From Thermoflexus sp042408815 (GTDB lineage: Bacteria; Chloroflexota; Anaerolineae; Thermoflexales; Thermoflexaceae), in assembly GCF_042408815.1 (NCBI RefSeq), contig NZ_JBHOQR010000024.1, positions 62,001 through 126,000 of the forward strand: a stretch of 64,000 nt of DNA. The letters are read 5' to 3'. Positions 9,056-17,648 of the stretch are shown here, piece after piece. Made by a program: the position numbers and the translations under genes. Below the pieces are notes generated by a model that was not told the origin of the DNA, searched no databases, and was given only the letters and a program-made list of their open reading frames with translations. Every line of letters starts with the position of its first letter. Within the stretch, counting starts at the first letter, position 1.

Positions 9056-9903
9056 TGCGAACCCTCTGGCACACCCTGCGGACCGCCGCCTGGCTGGGCT
9101 GGCAGATCGAGTCCAACTGGACGGATCCCTTCCTGTTTATGATTTACTCAGTTGCCAAGCCCATCGCCAGCGTCCTGATCCTGATCCTGATGTATAAGGT
9201 GGTGGCCCGGGCGGATTTCAGCCACCCCCTCTTTGCTTACCTTTACCTGGGCAACGCCTTTTATATCTACGTGGGCGCCGTCCTGACGGGGATCAGCCAG
9301 GTTTTGATCATCGACCGGGAGGAATATGGGATCCTGAAATACCTCTACATCACCCCCATCCCCACGGAAGCCTACCTGGTAGGGCGAGGGGTCGCCCGCA
9401 TGGCCACCGGCACCATCGCTGTGGCGATCACGCTCCTATTCGGGCTGCTGGTTTTCCGGTTGCCGTTGCGCATCTCCTGGGCGGGCGGAGGGTTCTTCCT
9501 CATCGCGATGATGCTGGGGCTGCTGGCGATGATCGGCCTGGGGGTGGGGCTGGCAGGGGCTACCCTTCTGGCCGCCCGCCATGTCTGGGTGATCGGAGAA
9601 GCGGTGGCCGGCGCCCTCTATCTGTTCTGCGGCGCCGTGTTCCCCCTGGAGGTCCTACCACCCTTCCTGCGCCCGATCGGATATGCGCTCCCCTTGACCT
9701 ACTGGCTGGAAAGCATCCGTCGGGCCCTGCTGGGTTCCTCGGCCACCCGCTTCCCAACCTTCGCCGGATGGTCGGATGGGCAGCTGTTGTCGATGCTAGG
9801 AGGGATGACCCTGCTCTCTCTGGGCCTGGGGTTTGGGCTGTATCAGCTGGCGGAGCGGAAAGCCCGACAGCATGGAGTCATCGACCGGGAGACCGGATAT
9901 TAA
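9055..9903 (+). CDS. ABC-2 type transporter permease 2
   Basis: 282 residues, about six membrane segments, with the FCGAVFPLEVLPPFLRPIGYALPLTYWLE region typical of the ABC-2 C-terminal half split here over several short motifs (FPLEVLP, ALPLTYW). The ATG at 9055 shares its A with the preceding TGA; longer upstream readings in this frame run inside permease 1 and are shadows. It is similar in plan but not in sequence to permease 1, so a heterodimeric exporter is likely. Confidence 0.88.
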   Translation: MRTLWHTLRTAAWLGWQIESNWTDPFLFMIYSVAKPIASVLILILMYKVVARADFSHPLFAYLYLGNAFYIYVGAVLTGISQVLIIDREEYGILKYLYITPIPTEAYLVGRGVARMATGTIAVAITLLFGLLVFRLPLRISWAGGGFFLIAMMLGLLAMIGLGVGLAGATLLAARHVWVIGEAVAGALYLFCGAVFPLEVLPPFLRPIGYALPLTYWLESIRRALLGSSATRFPTFAGWSDGQLLSMLGGMTLLSLGLGFGLYQLAERKARQHGVIDRETGY

Positions 9904-10012
9904 AGGAATTCGACCGCATGGGCCTCCACCGGCCCCATCACGTCGGCGCAAGCCGATACCCGGCGCGGAAGTGCCTCACGAGGCCGATTTCCCATCGGCG
10001 CACAGCATGGCT

Positions 10013-10040
10013 TTCACAAGGCGCGGGCCCCCGCTATAAT
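10013..10040 (+). promoter_or_regulatory. Candidate sigma-70-type promoter for the CBS-domain gene
   Basis: TTCACA (10013-10018), 16-base spacer, perfect TATAAT (10035-10040). It lies about 135 bases before the CBS-domain gene. Confidence 0.6.
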
Positions 10041-10105
10041 AACTGCTCTGGAAGAGCGGCCCCGCCCCGCATGCTCCCGTAGGTCATGCCGTTGAACACC
10101 TTTCA

Positions 10106-10151
10106 GTTTGGGGCCGGACGAACGCTTTCGGCGCTTCTCGTGACCCCAAAC
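10106..10151. promoter_or_regulatory. Inverted repeat in the 5' leader of the CBS-domain gene
   Basis: Eight-base perfect arms GTTTGGGG (10106-10113) and CCCCAAAC (10144-10151) separated by 30 bases, between the proposed promoter and the start codon. It could be a leader stem-loop or a dimeric regulator site. No U-tract follows. Confidence 0.4.
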
Positions 10152-10176
10152 GGTGGGGCTGCGTCAGGGATCCGCG

Positions 10177-11496
10177 ATGGACGATAGTTCTTTGTTATTG
10201 CAATGGCTGGCGGTTTTTGGATTGATCGGCCTGAATGCTTTCTTCGCCGCGGTGGAGTATGCCGTGGTATCGGCTCGCCGGAGCCGGATCGCGGTGCTGG
10301 CTGAGTCGGGCTCCCCGGCCGCACGGATTGCGCTGCGCTGGCTGGAGGACGCACAGCATCGGGATGAGATCCTGGCCACCGTACAGGTGGGGATCACCAT
10401 GGTGGGGCTGGCGCTGGGGTGGCTGGGAGAACGCACCCTGTCGGCGACTCTAGAACGTATCCTGGTCCTTCCTCCCCCAACCCCGCTGGTTCGACAGGCT
10501 CTGCAGATCCTCCCCCTTACGCTCAACCTGACCTTCATCCTCGGCCTCCAGATCGTGCTGGGCGAACAGGTTCCCAAGATCGCCACCCTGCGGGCCTCCG
10601 AACGGGTGCTGCTAACGGCCCTGGGCCCGATGCGGGCGATCTACTGGCTCCTGCGCCCCCTGGTCTGGGTGCTCCATCGGGTCACCGATTTCACCCTGCA
10701 AGCCCTCCGGATTTCAGGGGACGGTTATGGAATGATGTATACCATTGAGGAGCTCAAGCGGATTGTGGACGAGAGCGGGGAAGCGGGGATCTTGGAGCCG
10801 GAAGCCCGGGAGATCCTGGAAGCGGTCTTCGACCTGGGTCAGATCCCAGCCCGCCAGATCATGGTGCCCCGGACGGAGATCGTAGCGGTGGAAGCTGAGG
10901 CCCCCGTGGAGCGGATCATCGACGCCGCGATTCAGACCGGCTACGACAAGTTCCCAGTTTATGAGGGCGATCTGGATCGGATCATCGGGGTGATACATCT
11001 CCGAGAGGCGCTGCGCGCATGGCGGGAAGGCCGCCCCGTCCAGGCGCGGGACCTGTGCCGCGAGGTGCTAGTGGTGCCGGACTCCATCCGGGTGGATGAT
11101 CTGTTGCGCCAGTTCCGGGAGCGGGAAGAGCATCTGGCGATCCTGGTGGATGAGTTCGGGGGCACTTCCGGCCTGGTCACACTGCGGGACGTGCTGGAAC
11201 AACTCGTTGGAGAGCTGCATGAACGAATGGAGCCCAAAGAGCCGGATGTGGTCGCCATGCCCGATGGTTCCTATCTGATCAGCGGGCTGCTTCCGATCCA
11301 GGAGGTGAACGAACGGTTCCAGCTGGACCTGCGGGATCCTTACTACGAGACGATCGCCGGGTTCGTGCTAGGCCGCCTGGGGCGCATCGCCCGAGTAGGC
11401 GACGAGGTGGACGCCGGGGCGGTCCGTCTGCGGGTGGAGGCAATGGACGGCCTGCGTATCGCTCGCCTTCGTCTTATCCCTCAGGCGGGGCGATGA
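10177..11496 (+). CDS. CorC/HlyC-type membrane protein with CNNM and tandem CBS domains
   Basis: 439 residues. N-terminal CNNM/DUF21 transmembrane domain (about 1-190, with NAFFAAVEYAVVSARRSR and LGEQVPKIATLRA), then a CBS pair (about 205-345; QIMVPRTEIVAVE, KFPVYEGDLDRIIGVIH) and a C-terminal CorC/HlyC domain. The family is proposed to act in Mg2+/Co2+ efflux or homeostasis; the older hemolysin name is not supported. ATG 10177 follows AGGGA and starts the first hydrophobic helix; a GTG at 10153 is the less likely alternative. Confidence 0.92.
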   Translation: MDDSSLLLQWLAVFGLIGLNAFFAAVEYAVVSARRSRIAVLAESGSPAARIALRWLEDAQHRDEILATVQVGITMVGLALGWLGERTLSATLERILVLPPPTPLVRQALQILPLTLNLTFILGLQIVLGEQVPKIATLRASERVLLTALGPMRAIYWLLRPLVWVLHRVTDFTLQALRISGDGYGMMYTIEELKRIVDESGEAGILEPEAREILEAVFDLGQIPARQIMVPRTEIVAVEAEAPVERIIDAAIQTGYDKFPVYEGDLDRIIGVIHLREALRAWREGRPVQARDLCREVLVVPDSIRVDDLLRQFREREEHLAILVDEFGGTSGLVTLRDVLEQLVGELHERMEPKEPDVVAMPDGSYLISGLLPIQEVNERFQLDLRDPYYETIAGFVLGRLGRIARVGDEVDAGAVRLRVEAMDGLRIARLRLIPQAGR

Positions 11497-11568
11497 GGAC
11501 CCCTTAGCGCCCCGCCCGATCCCCAAAATCCTGCCAGGAAGCCTGAGTCTCGCTCTGGAGGTGATCGG

Positions 11569-12288
11569 ATGCCACGGCCGGATGGGCGCTTGAATGACGC
11601 CTTGCGCCCTGTTCGTTTCCATTTGGGCTTCACCGAATACGCCGAGGGATCGGTGCTGATCGAGATGGGGCGCACTCGCGTGCTGTGCAACGTCACCGTG
11701 GAGGAAAACGTGCCCCCGTGGCTGAAGGGTCATGGGCGAGGCTGGCTCACCGCGGAATACGCCATGCTGCCCCGCAGCACCTATACGCGGACACCGCGGG
11801 AGGCGGGGCTGCAGAGCGGGCGCACCAAAGAGATCCAACGGTTGATCGGCCGGAGCCTGCGGGCCGCTCTGAACCTGGAATATCTGGGGGAACGGACCCT
11901 CATCGTGGATTGTGATGTGATCCAGGCGGATGGCGGCACCCGGACGGCGGCGATCACAGGCGGCTACGTGGCGGTCGTCCTGGCCCTGCGCCGCCTGATC
12001 GAAGCCGGGGGGGTTCCTCCAGAGGTCCTGCGGACGCCAGTGGCGGCGGTGAGCGTGGGGATCGTAGAAGGAGAGCCCCGACTGGATCTCTGTTACGCGG
12101 AAGACAGCATCGCCGAAGTGGATTTCAACATCGTGATGACCGGCGAAGGACATTTCGTGGAGATCCAGGGGACGGGGGAAGGTCGGGCCTTCAGCGGGGA
12201 AGAGCTCCAGGCGCTCCTGAGCCTGGCCTGCAAGGGCATTACGGAGCTGCTGGAGGCGCAGGCCCACGCGCTCCAGGGGATCGCATGA
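11569..12288 (+). CDS. rph: Ribonuclease PH
   Basis: 239 residues, normal length. Phosphorolytic 3'-5' exoribonuclease trimming tRNA 3' ends. Family blocks are evident: PDGRLNDALRP at the N terminus, GWLTAEYAMLPRST, the RTKEIQRLIGRSLRA phosphate/oligomer region, DCDVIQADGGTRTAAI and VDFNIVMT. The SD GGAGGTGATC is nearly ideal. Codes in the same direction as the CBS-domain protein and the lipoprotein downstream. Confidence 0.96.
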   Translation: MPRPDGRLNDALRPVRFHLGFTEYAEGSVLIEMGRTRVLCNVTVEENVPPWLKGHGRGWLTAEYAMLPRSTYTRTPREAGLQSGRTKEIQRLIGRSLRAALNLEYLGERTLIVDCDVIQADGGTRTAAITGGYVAVVLALRRLIEAGGVPPEVLRTPVAAVSVGIVEGEPRLDLCYAEDSIAEVDFNIVMTGEGHFVEIQGTGEGRAFSGEELQALLSLACKGITELLEAQAHALQGIA

Positions 12289-12310
12289 GTCACGTCGGGG
12301 TGAACCGACC

Positions 12311-13042
12311 ATGAGCCCGAGAGAGAAGACTCCCCGGATCATCCTAATGGCGCTGGCCCTTCTGGGGCTCAGCGGATGCCTCACCCTGGAGGTGAGAACC
12401 CGTTTGCGGAACGATGGCTCCGCGGAGCGGACGGTGGTGATCGCCGTGGATTCGGTTCTCCTGCAGACCGCAACGGTGGACCCTCTGGAGGCGCTCCGCG
12501 CGAAATCTAAAGCAAGCGGATGGCAGGTGGAAGACTATCAGGATCCCACGCGGGAACAGGAGGGGCTTCGCTTGCGTCGTGCGCTGGGCGCGCTGGAGGA
12601 CCTGAACCGCCTGCCCGAAGGAGATCCCCTGGCCGGGCTGGAACAGGTGGCTCTGGGGGAAGAGGGAGGCTTTCAGACCCTGAGTGTGACGTTATCCATC
12701 TCGGGGATCCTGGATCGCCTGCGGATCGCCGCGGGGGAGCCGCCGCTTTCGACGGAGGAGCTCTCCTTGCTACGCGCCGCCCAATTCCGGATGCTCTATG
12801 AGGTGGAGCTCCCCGGCCCGATTGTGGATTACTCGCCCCGGAGCGGCGCCCAGGTGGAAGGCCGACGGATTCGCTGGATGGTCCCGCTCAGCCCAGATCA
12901 GCCGGCGATCTCGCTCCAGGTGACATGGCGCCCGGTGCGCCCGGTGCCCGGCTGCATCGGCGGGTGGATCGGCCTGCTGGCCGTGGGGGGCGCGATCCGA
13001 TGGGCCTATCGGTCCAGAAAAGGGGGCCACGGGTATGGATGA
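12311..13042 (+). CDS. Predicted lipoprotein, function unknown
   Basis: 243 residues. A basic N terminus, hydrophobic stretch and lipobox LSGC (Cys22) predict lipid anchoring. The extracellular part begins LTLEVRTRLRNDGSAERTV, resembling the LppM-like/DUF3153 pattern of bacterial lipoproteins. Close to the C terminus lies a second hydrophobic segment (GCIGGWIGLLAVGGAI) followed by basic residues, so the protein may be anchored at both ends. It begins 22 bases after rph. No function can be assigned. Confidence 0.75.
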   Translation: MSPREKTPRIILMALALLGLSGCLTLEVRTRLRNDGSAERTVVIAVDSVLLQTATVDPLEALRAKSKASGWQVEDYQDPTREQEGLRLRRALGALEDLNRLPEGDPLAGLEQVALGEEGGFQTLSVTLSISGILDRLRIAAGEPPLSTEELSLLRAAQFRMLYEVELPGPIVDYSPRSGAQVEGRRIRWMVPLSPDQPAISLQVTWRPVRPVPGCIGGWIGLLAVGGAIRWAYRSRKGGHGYG

Positions 13043-13060
13043 GGAACCCCTACGTCCTCG

Positions 13061-13091
13061 CTGCCGAGCGATGCTTTTAGCGGCTCGGCGG
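13061..13091. terminator. Possible weak stem-loop after the lipoprotein gene
   Basis: Arms CTGCCGAGC (13061-13069) and GCTCGGCGG (13083-13091) with one G-T pair, 19 bases after the lipoprotein stop and in a convergent gap. No U-tract, so termination is uncertain. I saw nothing else in 13092-13244. Confidence 0.35.
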
Positions 13092-13244
13092 GTCTACTGC
13101 GCTGCGTGGCATGGCTTCGGCGGCCGCGCCGGTGAGGGATGGGAGGCCGCCTTCGGGGCCCCCAACCCCTCGAGATCGCGGGTGATGGAGAAAGCCGAAG
13201 AATCGCGCGGGGATCTTCCGCGGGATCGATCCCCAGCCCCCGAT

Positions 13245-14495
13245 CTACTCGATGAGCAAAAGCAGGGGATTCTCCAGATATCGACGGAAGACCTGGAGGA
13301 ACCGAGCGACCTCCGCACCATCCGTCACCCGATGGTCCGCGGAGACTGTCACCTTCATCCGCTGCCCCACGGCCAGCTGACCGTTTTTCACCACTGGCAC
13401 CTCGCGGACGCTACCCACGGCCATGATGGCCGCCTCAGGCGGGTTGATGATGGCGATGAAATGCTCCACCTCATACATCCCCAGATTACTCACCGTGAAC
13501 ACGCTTCCCTCAATGTCTTCCGGCCGGACCTTTCCATTCCGCGCTCGTTCCACCAGCTCCTTGCTTTCCCGCGCGATCTGGGCCAGCGGCTTCTTATCCG
13601 CATCCCGCAGCACCACAGTGATCAACCCCTCTTCGAGCGCTACAGCGATCCCGATATGAATGGCTTCGTGGCGCACGATCCCGCCCTCCTGATACGAAGA
13701 GCGCAATGCAGGGAACTCTCGCAGAGCCAGGGCCGCCGCTTTCACGACCATATCGTTCACTGAGACCTTGCCTCGCTCTCCCAACGCCTCGTTGATCCGC
13801 GCCCGCCAGGCCATGGCTTCGTCCATAGCCACCTCGACGGTGACATAAAAATGCGGAACAGTCTGCTTGCTGGCCGTCATCCGCCGGGCGATGGCCTGAC
13901 GGAGCGGACTGACGGGAATCGCCGTCGGCGGTGGGGGGGAGGGAGGCGTGGGGGCAACAGCCGGAGCAGGGGCCACCGCCGGCGTCGGAGCAGGAGCCCG
14001 GGCCTGAAGATAGCGATCGATATCCCGCTTCACCACGCGACCGCCGGGGCCCGTTCCCGGGATCTCCCGGAGGTCAATCCCGGCCTCGCGGGCCAGCCGC
14101 CGGGCAAGGGGGGATGCCTTCACCCGCCCCTCTGGCATCGGGGTCGGGGCCGCCGCCGGGGCGGGAGCCGGCGGGGGGGCTGCAGGCGGTGGAGCCGGCG
14201 CGGCGGTCGGTGCGGGGGCCTGCGCCGGGGTCTTTCCAGGAACCTCCACCGGCTCATCGGGGGCTCCGATGATGGCGATGGGGGTGCCCACCGGCACCGT
14301 GGTCCCCTCTTCGATCAGCACCGCCTTCAACACGCCGGAGGCCGGCGCCTCGAATTCGATGTTGACTTTCTCTGTCTCGATCTCCGCCAACGGCTCCCCG
14401 GCCCGAACTGGATCCCCCACTTTCTTCAGCCAGCGCAGCAGCTTCCCCTCCACCATATCGAAGCCCATCTTGGGCATTGTGACCGTTGTGGCCAT
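13245..14495 (-). CDS. 2-oxoacid dehydrogenase E2, dihydrolipoyl acyltransferase
   Basis: 416 residues. Domains in order: lipoyl domain 1-77 with the lipoylated lysine K43 in IETEKVNI; Ala/Pro-rich linker 85-120; peripheral-subunit-binding domain about 124-165 (ASPLARRLAREAGIDL); second Ala/Pro linker; catalytic domain from about 190 to the end with the active-site DHRVTDGA (H388, D392). Core of a pyruvate or branched-chain dehydrogenase complex. Last gene of an E1alpha-E1beta-E2 operon; no E3 gene is adjacent. SD GGAGG precedes ATG 14495. Substrate specificity (pyruvate, acetoin or branched-chain) is not certain. Confidence 0.94.
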   Translation of the reverse strand: MATTVTMPKMGFDMVEGKLLRWLKKVGDPVRAGEPLAEIETEKVNIEFEAPASGVLKAVLIEEGTTVPVGTPIAIIGAPDEPVEVPGKTPAQAPAPTAAPAPPPAAPPPAPAPAAAPTPMPEGRVKASPLARRLAREAGIDLREIPGTGPGGRVVKRDIDRYLQARAPAPTPAVAPAPAVAPTPPSPPPPTAIPVSPLRQAIARRMTASKQTVPHFYVTVEVAMDEAMAWRARINEALGERGKVSVNDMVVKAAALALREFPALRSSYQEGGIVRHEAIHIGIAVALEEGLITVVLRDADKKPLAQIARESKELVERARNGKVRPEDIEGSVFTVSNLGMYEVEHFIAIINPPEAAIMAVGSVREVPVVKNGQLAVGQRMKVTVSADHRVTDGAEVARFLQVFRRYLENPLLLLIE

Positions 14496-14553
14496 CTCTT
14501 GCCTCCACCGCCTGAGTTGAGGGCGCGATCATCGGGAGGATGATCCTTACGTT

Positions 14554-15525
14554 TCAGCGCAGCAATATCTTGACCGCCTTCACTACATCCTCCGGCCAGG
14601 GAAGGACCGCCCGCTCGTGATGCTTGTTATAGGGCATGGGAACCTCCCGGCTCCCCAGGCGCATCACGGGGGCGTCGAGCTCATCGAAGGCGTGTTCCTG
14701 GATGCGGGCCGCCACCTCGGCACCTACGCTGAAGGAGCGCCACTCCTCCGTGACCACCAGGGCCCGATGGGTTTTGGCAATGGACTCATAAACCGGCTCC
14801 ATGTCCAGCGGGCGCAATGTGCGCAGATCCACGATTTCCACCTCGATGCCTTCCCGGGCCAGCTGTTCCGCCGCCTGAAGGCTGGCCTGCAGCATCCGCC
14901 CATACGTCACGATCGTGCAATCCCGCCCCACCCGCTTGATCTCGCTCCTGCCAATGGGGACCACGTAATCGCCATCCGGCACCTCGCCCCGCACCGGATA
15001 CAGGGCGGTATGTTCGATGTAGATCACCGGATCTTCGTCCCGCAAAGCGGCCTTGAGCATCCCCTTGGCATCGTAGGGCGTTCCCGGGTAGACCACTTTG
15101 AGGCCTGGGACGTAGGCAAAGTAGACCTCGAAGGTCTGGGAGTGTGTGGCCGCGAGCTGACCCCACCCCGCGGGGACCCGGATGACCAAGGGCACCTTGA
15201 ACTGGCCGCCGAACATGTAAGACATCTTGGCGGCATGGTTGACGATCTGATCCAGCGCCAGGAGGACAAAGTTGATGGTCATGATCTCAGCGACCGGGCG
15301 CAGCCCTCCCAGGGCCGCCCCCAAGGCCACCCCCACAATGGCGGACTCCGCGATGGGCGTATCCCGCACCCGCTCCTCCCCGAACTCCTCGTAAAGGCCG
15401 CGAGTTACGGCATACGTTCCGCCATAAGCCCCGACGTCCTCTCCCATAATGAAGACCCGGCGATCCCGCTGCATCTCCTCCCGCAGGGCCTGCCGGATCG
15501 CCTCCCGGATGGTCATGATCGGCAT
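14554..15525 (-). CDS. 2-oxoacid dehydrogenase E1 component, beta subunit
   Basis: 323 residues, normal for PdhB/AcoB/BkdB2-type subunits. Contains MGEDVGAYGG, RVRDTPIAESAIVG and EIMTINFVLLALDQIVNHAAK, conserved in this family, and the transketolase C-terminal domain (VDLRTLRPLD). Pairs with the alpha subunit upstream to bind thiamine diphosphate and decarboxylate the 2-oxoacid. GGAGGAAG lies upstream of ATG 15525. Sequence style is closest to the PdhB/AcoB group, so pyruvate or acetoin are the leading substrates. Confidence 0.94.
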   Translation of the reverse strand: MPIMTIREAIRQALREEMQRDRRVFIMGEDVGAYGGTYAVTRGLYEEFGEERVRDTPIAESAIVGVALGAALGGLRPVAEIMTINFVLLALDQIVNHAAKMSYMFGGQFKVPLVIRVPAGWGQLAATHSQTFEVYFAYVPGLKVVYPGTPYDAKGMLKAALRDEDPVIYIEHTALYPVRGEVPDGDYVVPIGRSEIKRVGRDCTIVTYGRMLQASLQAAEQLAREGIEVEIVDLRTLRPLDMEPVYESIAKTHRALVVTEEWRSFSVGAEVAARIQEHAFDELDAPVMRLGSREVPMPYNKHHERAVLPWPEDVVKAVKILLR

Positions 15526-15690
15526 GGTCGATCTTCCTCCTCATCGTTTCCGCAGGAATGGGAGATCCAGCGATCCCCGATTCGGTGCTCCCAGGGCCCA
15601 GGCCGTCCCTCGTCGCTCGCATCTCCCGAAAACGCCAGCGCGGTGCAGCCCCTCCAGCGAGGGCTTCGCCCCATCCGCGCGCCCTCCCTA

Positions 15691-16758
15691 TCATGCGCCA
15701 TCCCAATCGCGGAGGAACCGCTCATCGCCACGCCAGGCCCCCACGGGGTTGGCGTAGATAAAATCGTAAAGCTCCTCCAGCGGGGGATCCGGGCTTTCCT
15801 CCGCAAAGCGCATGACCTCCTCCATCTCCCGCTCCACCTCCTCGTGGATCGCATCCAGCTGCGCCTCCGGGATCCCTTCTACCTCGATCAGGTGCCGACG
15901 GAAGCGCTGGATGGGATCTCGCTGCTTCCACTGCTCGACCTCTTCTTTCGTGCGATAGAGCTCGGGGTCAGCCACCGAATGGCCCTGGAAGCGGTAGCAG
16001 AGAGCCTCCAGGAAGTAAGGGCCGTTCCCAGCGCGGGCCCACTCCACTGCCCGAGCGGCCGCCTCATAGACCGCCAGGACATCCATCCCGTCGATCCGCT
16101 CCGCCGGGATATTGGCCATGCAGGCTTTCTTGTAAACTTCCGTCACCGCGGAGGCCTTCTCGATGGCCACCCCCATCCCGTAGAGGTTGTTCTCGCAGAG
16201 GAATACCACGGGAGTCTTCCAGAGGGCGGCCATGTTTAACGCCTCATAGAATTCCCCAATATCGGTGGCCGCATCCCCGAAGATGGCCATCGTCACCCGG
16301 GGTTCCCCCAGATATTTGGCGGCGAAGGCCAGGCCCACGGCCATCGGGAGATGTCCTCCCACGATGGCATGGCCGCCCCAGAAATTGTGCTCCCGGCTGG
16401 CGAAGTGCATCGAACCGCCGCGGCCCCGGCTGCACCCGGTCACTTTCCCGAAGAGCTCCGCCATCAGGAGGCGGGGATCCAGGCCCCTGGCGATCGCATG
16501 GCCGTGATCCCGGTAGTGGGTGAGGAGATGATCCTCTGGCTTCAAGGCGGCGATGGCTCCCACCGCTACAGCCTCTTCGCCGATGTAGAGGTGCAGGAAG
16601 CCAGCGATCTTCCCCTGCTGATAGGCGATGCGGGCCAACTCCTCGAAGCGGCGGATCAGGACCATCCGACGATAAAACGAGAGCTTGGTCGCCGTATCCA
16701 GCTGCACGCCCGCCGCTGCGGCCGCCTTCGGGGCGTTTCCCTTCCCTCGACCGCTCAT
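15691..16758 (-). CDS. 2-oxoacid dehydrogenase E1 component, alpha subunit
   Basis: 355 residues from ATG 16758, chosen over 16773 because AGGAGGT sits five bases before it. The thiamine-diphosphate motif is intact, from GDAATDIGE (about 161-169) to the closing NN at 190-191. SRGRGGSMHFA and FQGHSVADPELYR are typical of PdhA/AcoA proteins. First gene of the operon; 165 bases separate it from the beta subunit with no feature seen there except possible read-through. Requires lipoate made by the LipA encoded at 5836. Confidence 0.94.
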   Translation of the reverse strand: MSGRGKGNAPKAAAAAGVQLDTATKLSFYRRMVLIRRFEELARIAYQQGKIAGFLHLYIGEEAVAVGAIAALKPEDHLLTHYRDHGHAIARGLDPRLLMAELFGKVTGCSRGRGGSMHFASREHNFWGGHAIVGGHLPMAVGLAFAAKYLGEPRVTMAIFGDAATDIGEFYEALNMAALWKTPVVFLCENNLYGMGVAIEKASAVTEVYKKACMANIPAERIDGMDVLAVYEAAARAVEWARAGNGPYFLEALCYRFQGHSVADPELYRTKEEVEQWKQRDPIQRFRRHLIEVEGIPEAQLDAIHEEVEREMEEVMRFAEESPDPPLEELYDFIYANPVGAWRGDERFLRDWDGA

Positions 16759-16831
16759 CGGTGACCTCCTCACAGCGCTCCGGATCGGAGGGGGATGATC
16801 GCATAGACACTAATTTTCAGTATTCTTGATG

Positions 16832-16860
16832 ATTATAACACGCCCGGCGCGGCGGGTCTT
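16832..16860 (-). promoter_or_regulatory. Promoter of the 2-oxoacid dehydrogenase operon
   Basis: On the minus strand: AAGACC (16855-16860), 17-base spacer, perfect TATAAT (16832-16837) preceded by TG in the extended -10 position. Transcription would start near 16825, leaving a leader of about 65 bases before the E1alpha ATG. Confidence 0.7.
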
Positions 16861-16991
16861 TTTTCTGGGATCCGATCGAAGGGTTTCAGGGTGACGGCCC
16901 CATCCCTCTGTGATACGATGGATCCGTAATGGGGCCAGGCCCATGGGGATGGTCTTCTTGAAATGCATCCTGAAGGTGAGGTGCTGGAGCG

Positions 16992-17648
16992 ATGGAGATC
17001 ACATGGTTTGGCCTGAGTTGCTTCCGTATCCGCAGCCGGACGGCGACGATTGTGACGGACCCGTATGATAAAAGCGTGGGGCTCAACCTGCCCCGCCTGA
17101 AAGCGGATATCGTCACCGTCAGCCACGACGCCCCGGGCCATAACGCCGTTCGCCTGGTGAAGGGCGAGCCGCATGTCCTCAGCGGGCCTGGGGAATACGA
17201 AATCAGCGGGGTGTTCATCACCGGCCTGGATATCCGGCCTGAGAACCGCCGCAAGCGGGATCGCGAGCGGCGCAATACGATCTTCCTCTTCGAGCTGGAG
17301 GACCTGCGGGTCTGCCACTTGGGGGATCTCCAGCATGTGCCCTCCCAGGCTGAGGTGGAGGAAGCACTGGGGGAAGTGGATGTGTTGCTCATCCCGGTCG
17401 GCGGAGGAGGGGCGCTCAACGCAGCCCAGGCCGCTGAGGTCGTCAGCCTCCTCGAGCCCCGGGTGGTGATCCCGATGCATTACCGGGTGCCCGGGCTGGC
17501 CCTCAAGCTCGATCCGGTCCAGAAGTTCCTGAAAGAGCTGGGGAGCGAGAAAGCCCCTACGGTGGATGTGCTGAGGATCTCCCGGAACGAGCTGCCGGAG
17601 GAAACGCAGGTCATCGTGCTCAACCTCCAAGCGCAGGAGGAAGGATGA
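16992..17648 (+). CDS. Metallo-beta-lactamase-fold protein with altered metal motif
   Basis: 218 residues, MBL-fold family close to UlaG-like/UPF0173 hydrolases (MEITWFGLSCFRI, TDPYDKSVGL, GEYEISGVFI, CHLGDLQH, IPMHYR). The usual HxHxDH metal motif is here H45-D-A47-P-G49-H50: the second His and the Asp are replaced by Ala and Gly, while the later His/Asp positions (HLGD, MHY) remain. That probably removes or alters one metal site, so catalysis is doubtful. Its stop overlaps the start of the TPR lipoprotein by four bases. Function unknown. Confidence 0.85.
   Translation: MEITWFGLSCFRIRSRTATIVTDPYDKSVGLNLPRLKADIVTVSHDAPGHNAVRLVKGEPHVLSGPGEYEISGVFITGLDIRPENRRKRDRERRNTIFLFELEDLRVCHLGDLQHVPSQAEVEEALGEVDVLLIPVGGGGALNAAQAAEVVSLLEPRVVIPMHYRVPGLALKLDPVQKFLKELGSEKAPTVDVLRISRNELPEETQVIVLNLQAQEEG

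Noticed and set aside
13035..13763. Plus-strand frame after the lipoprotein
   Set aside because: Antisense to the E2 gene and without motifs.
16841..16866. CCCG..CGGG stem followed by T-rich sequence on the plus strand
   Set aside because: Only a 4-bp stem and no plus-strand gene ends there; it coincides with the dehydrogenase operon promoter on the other strand.
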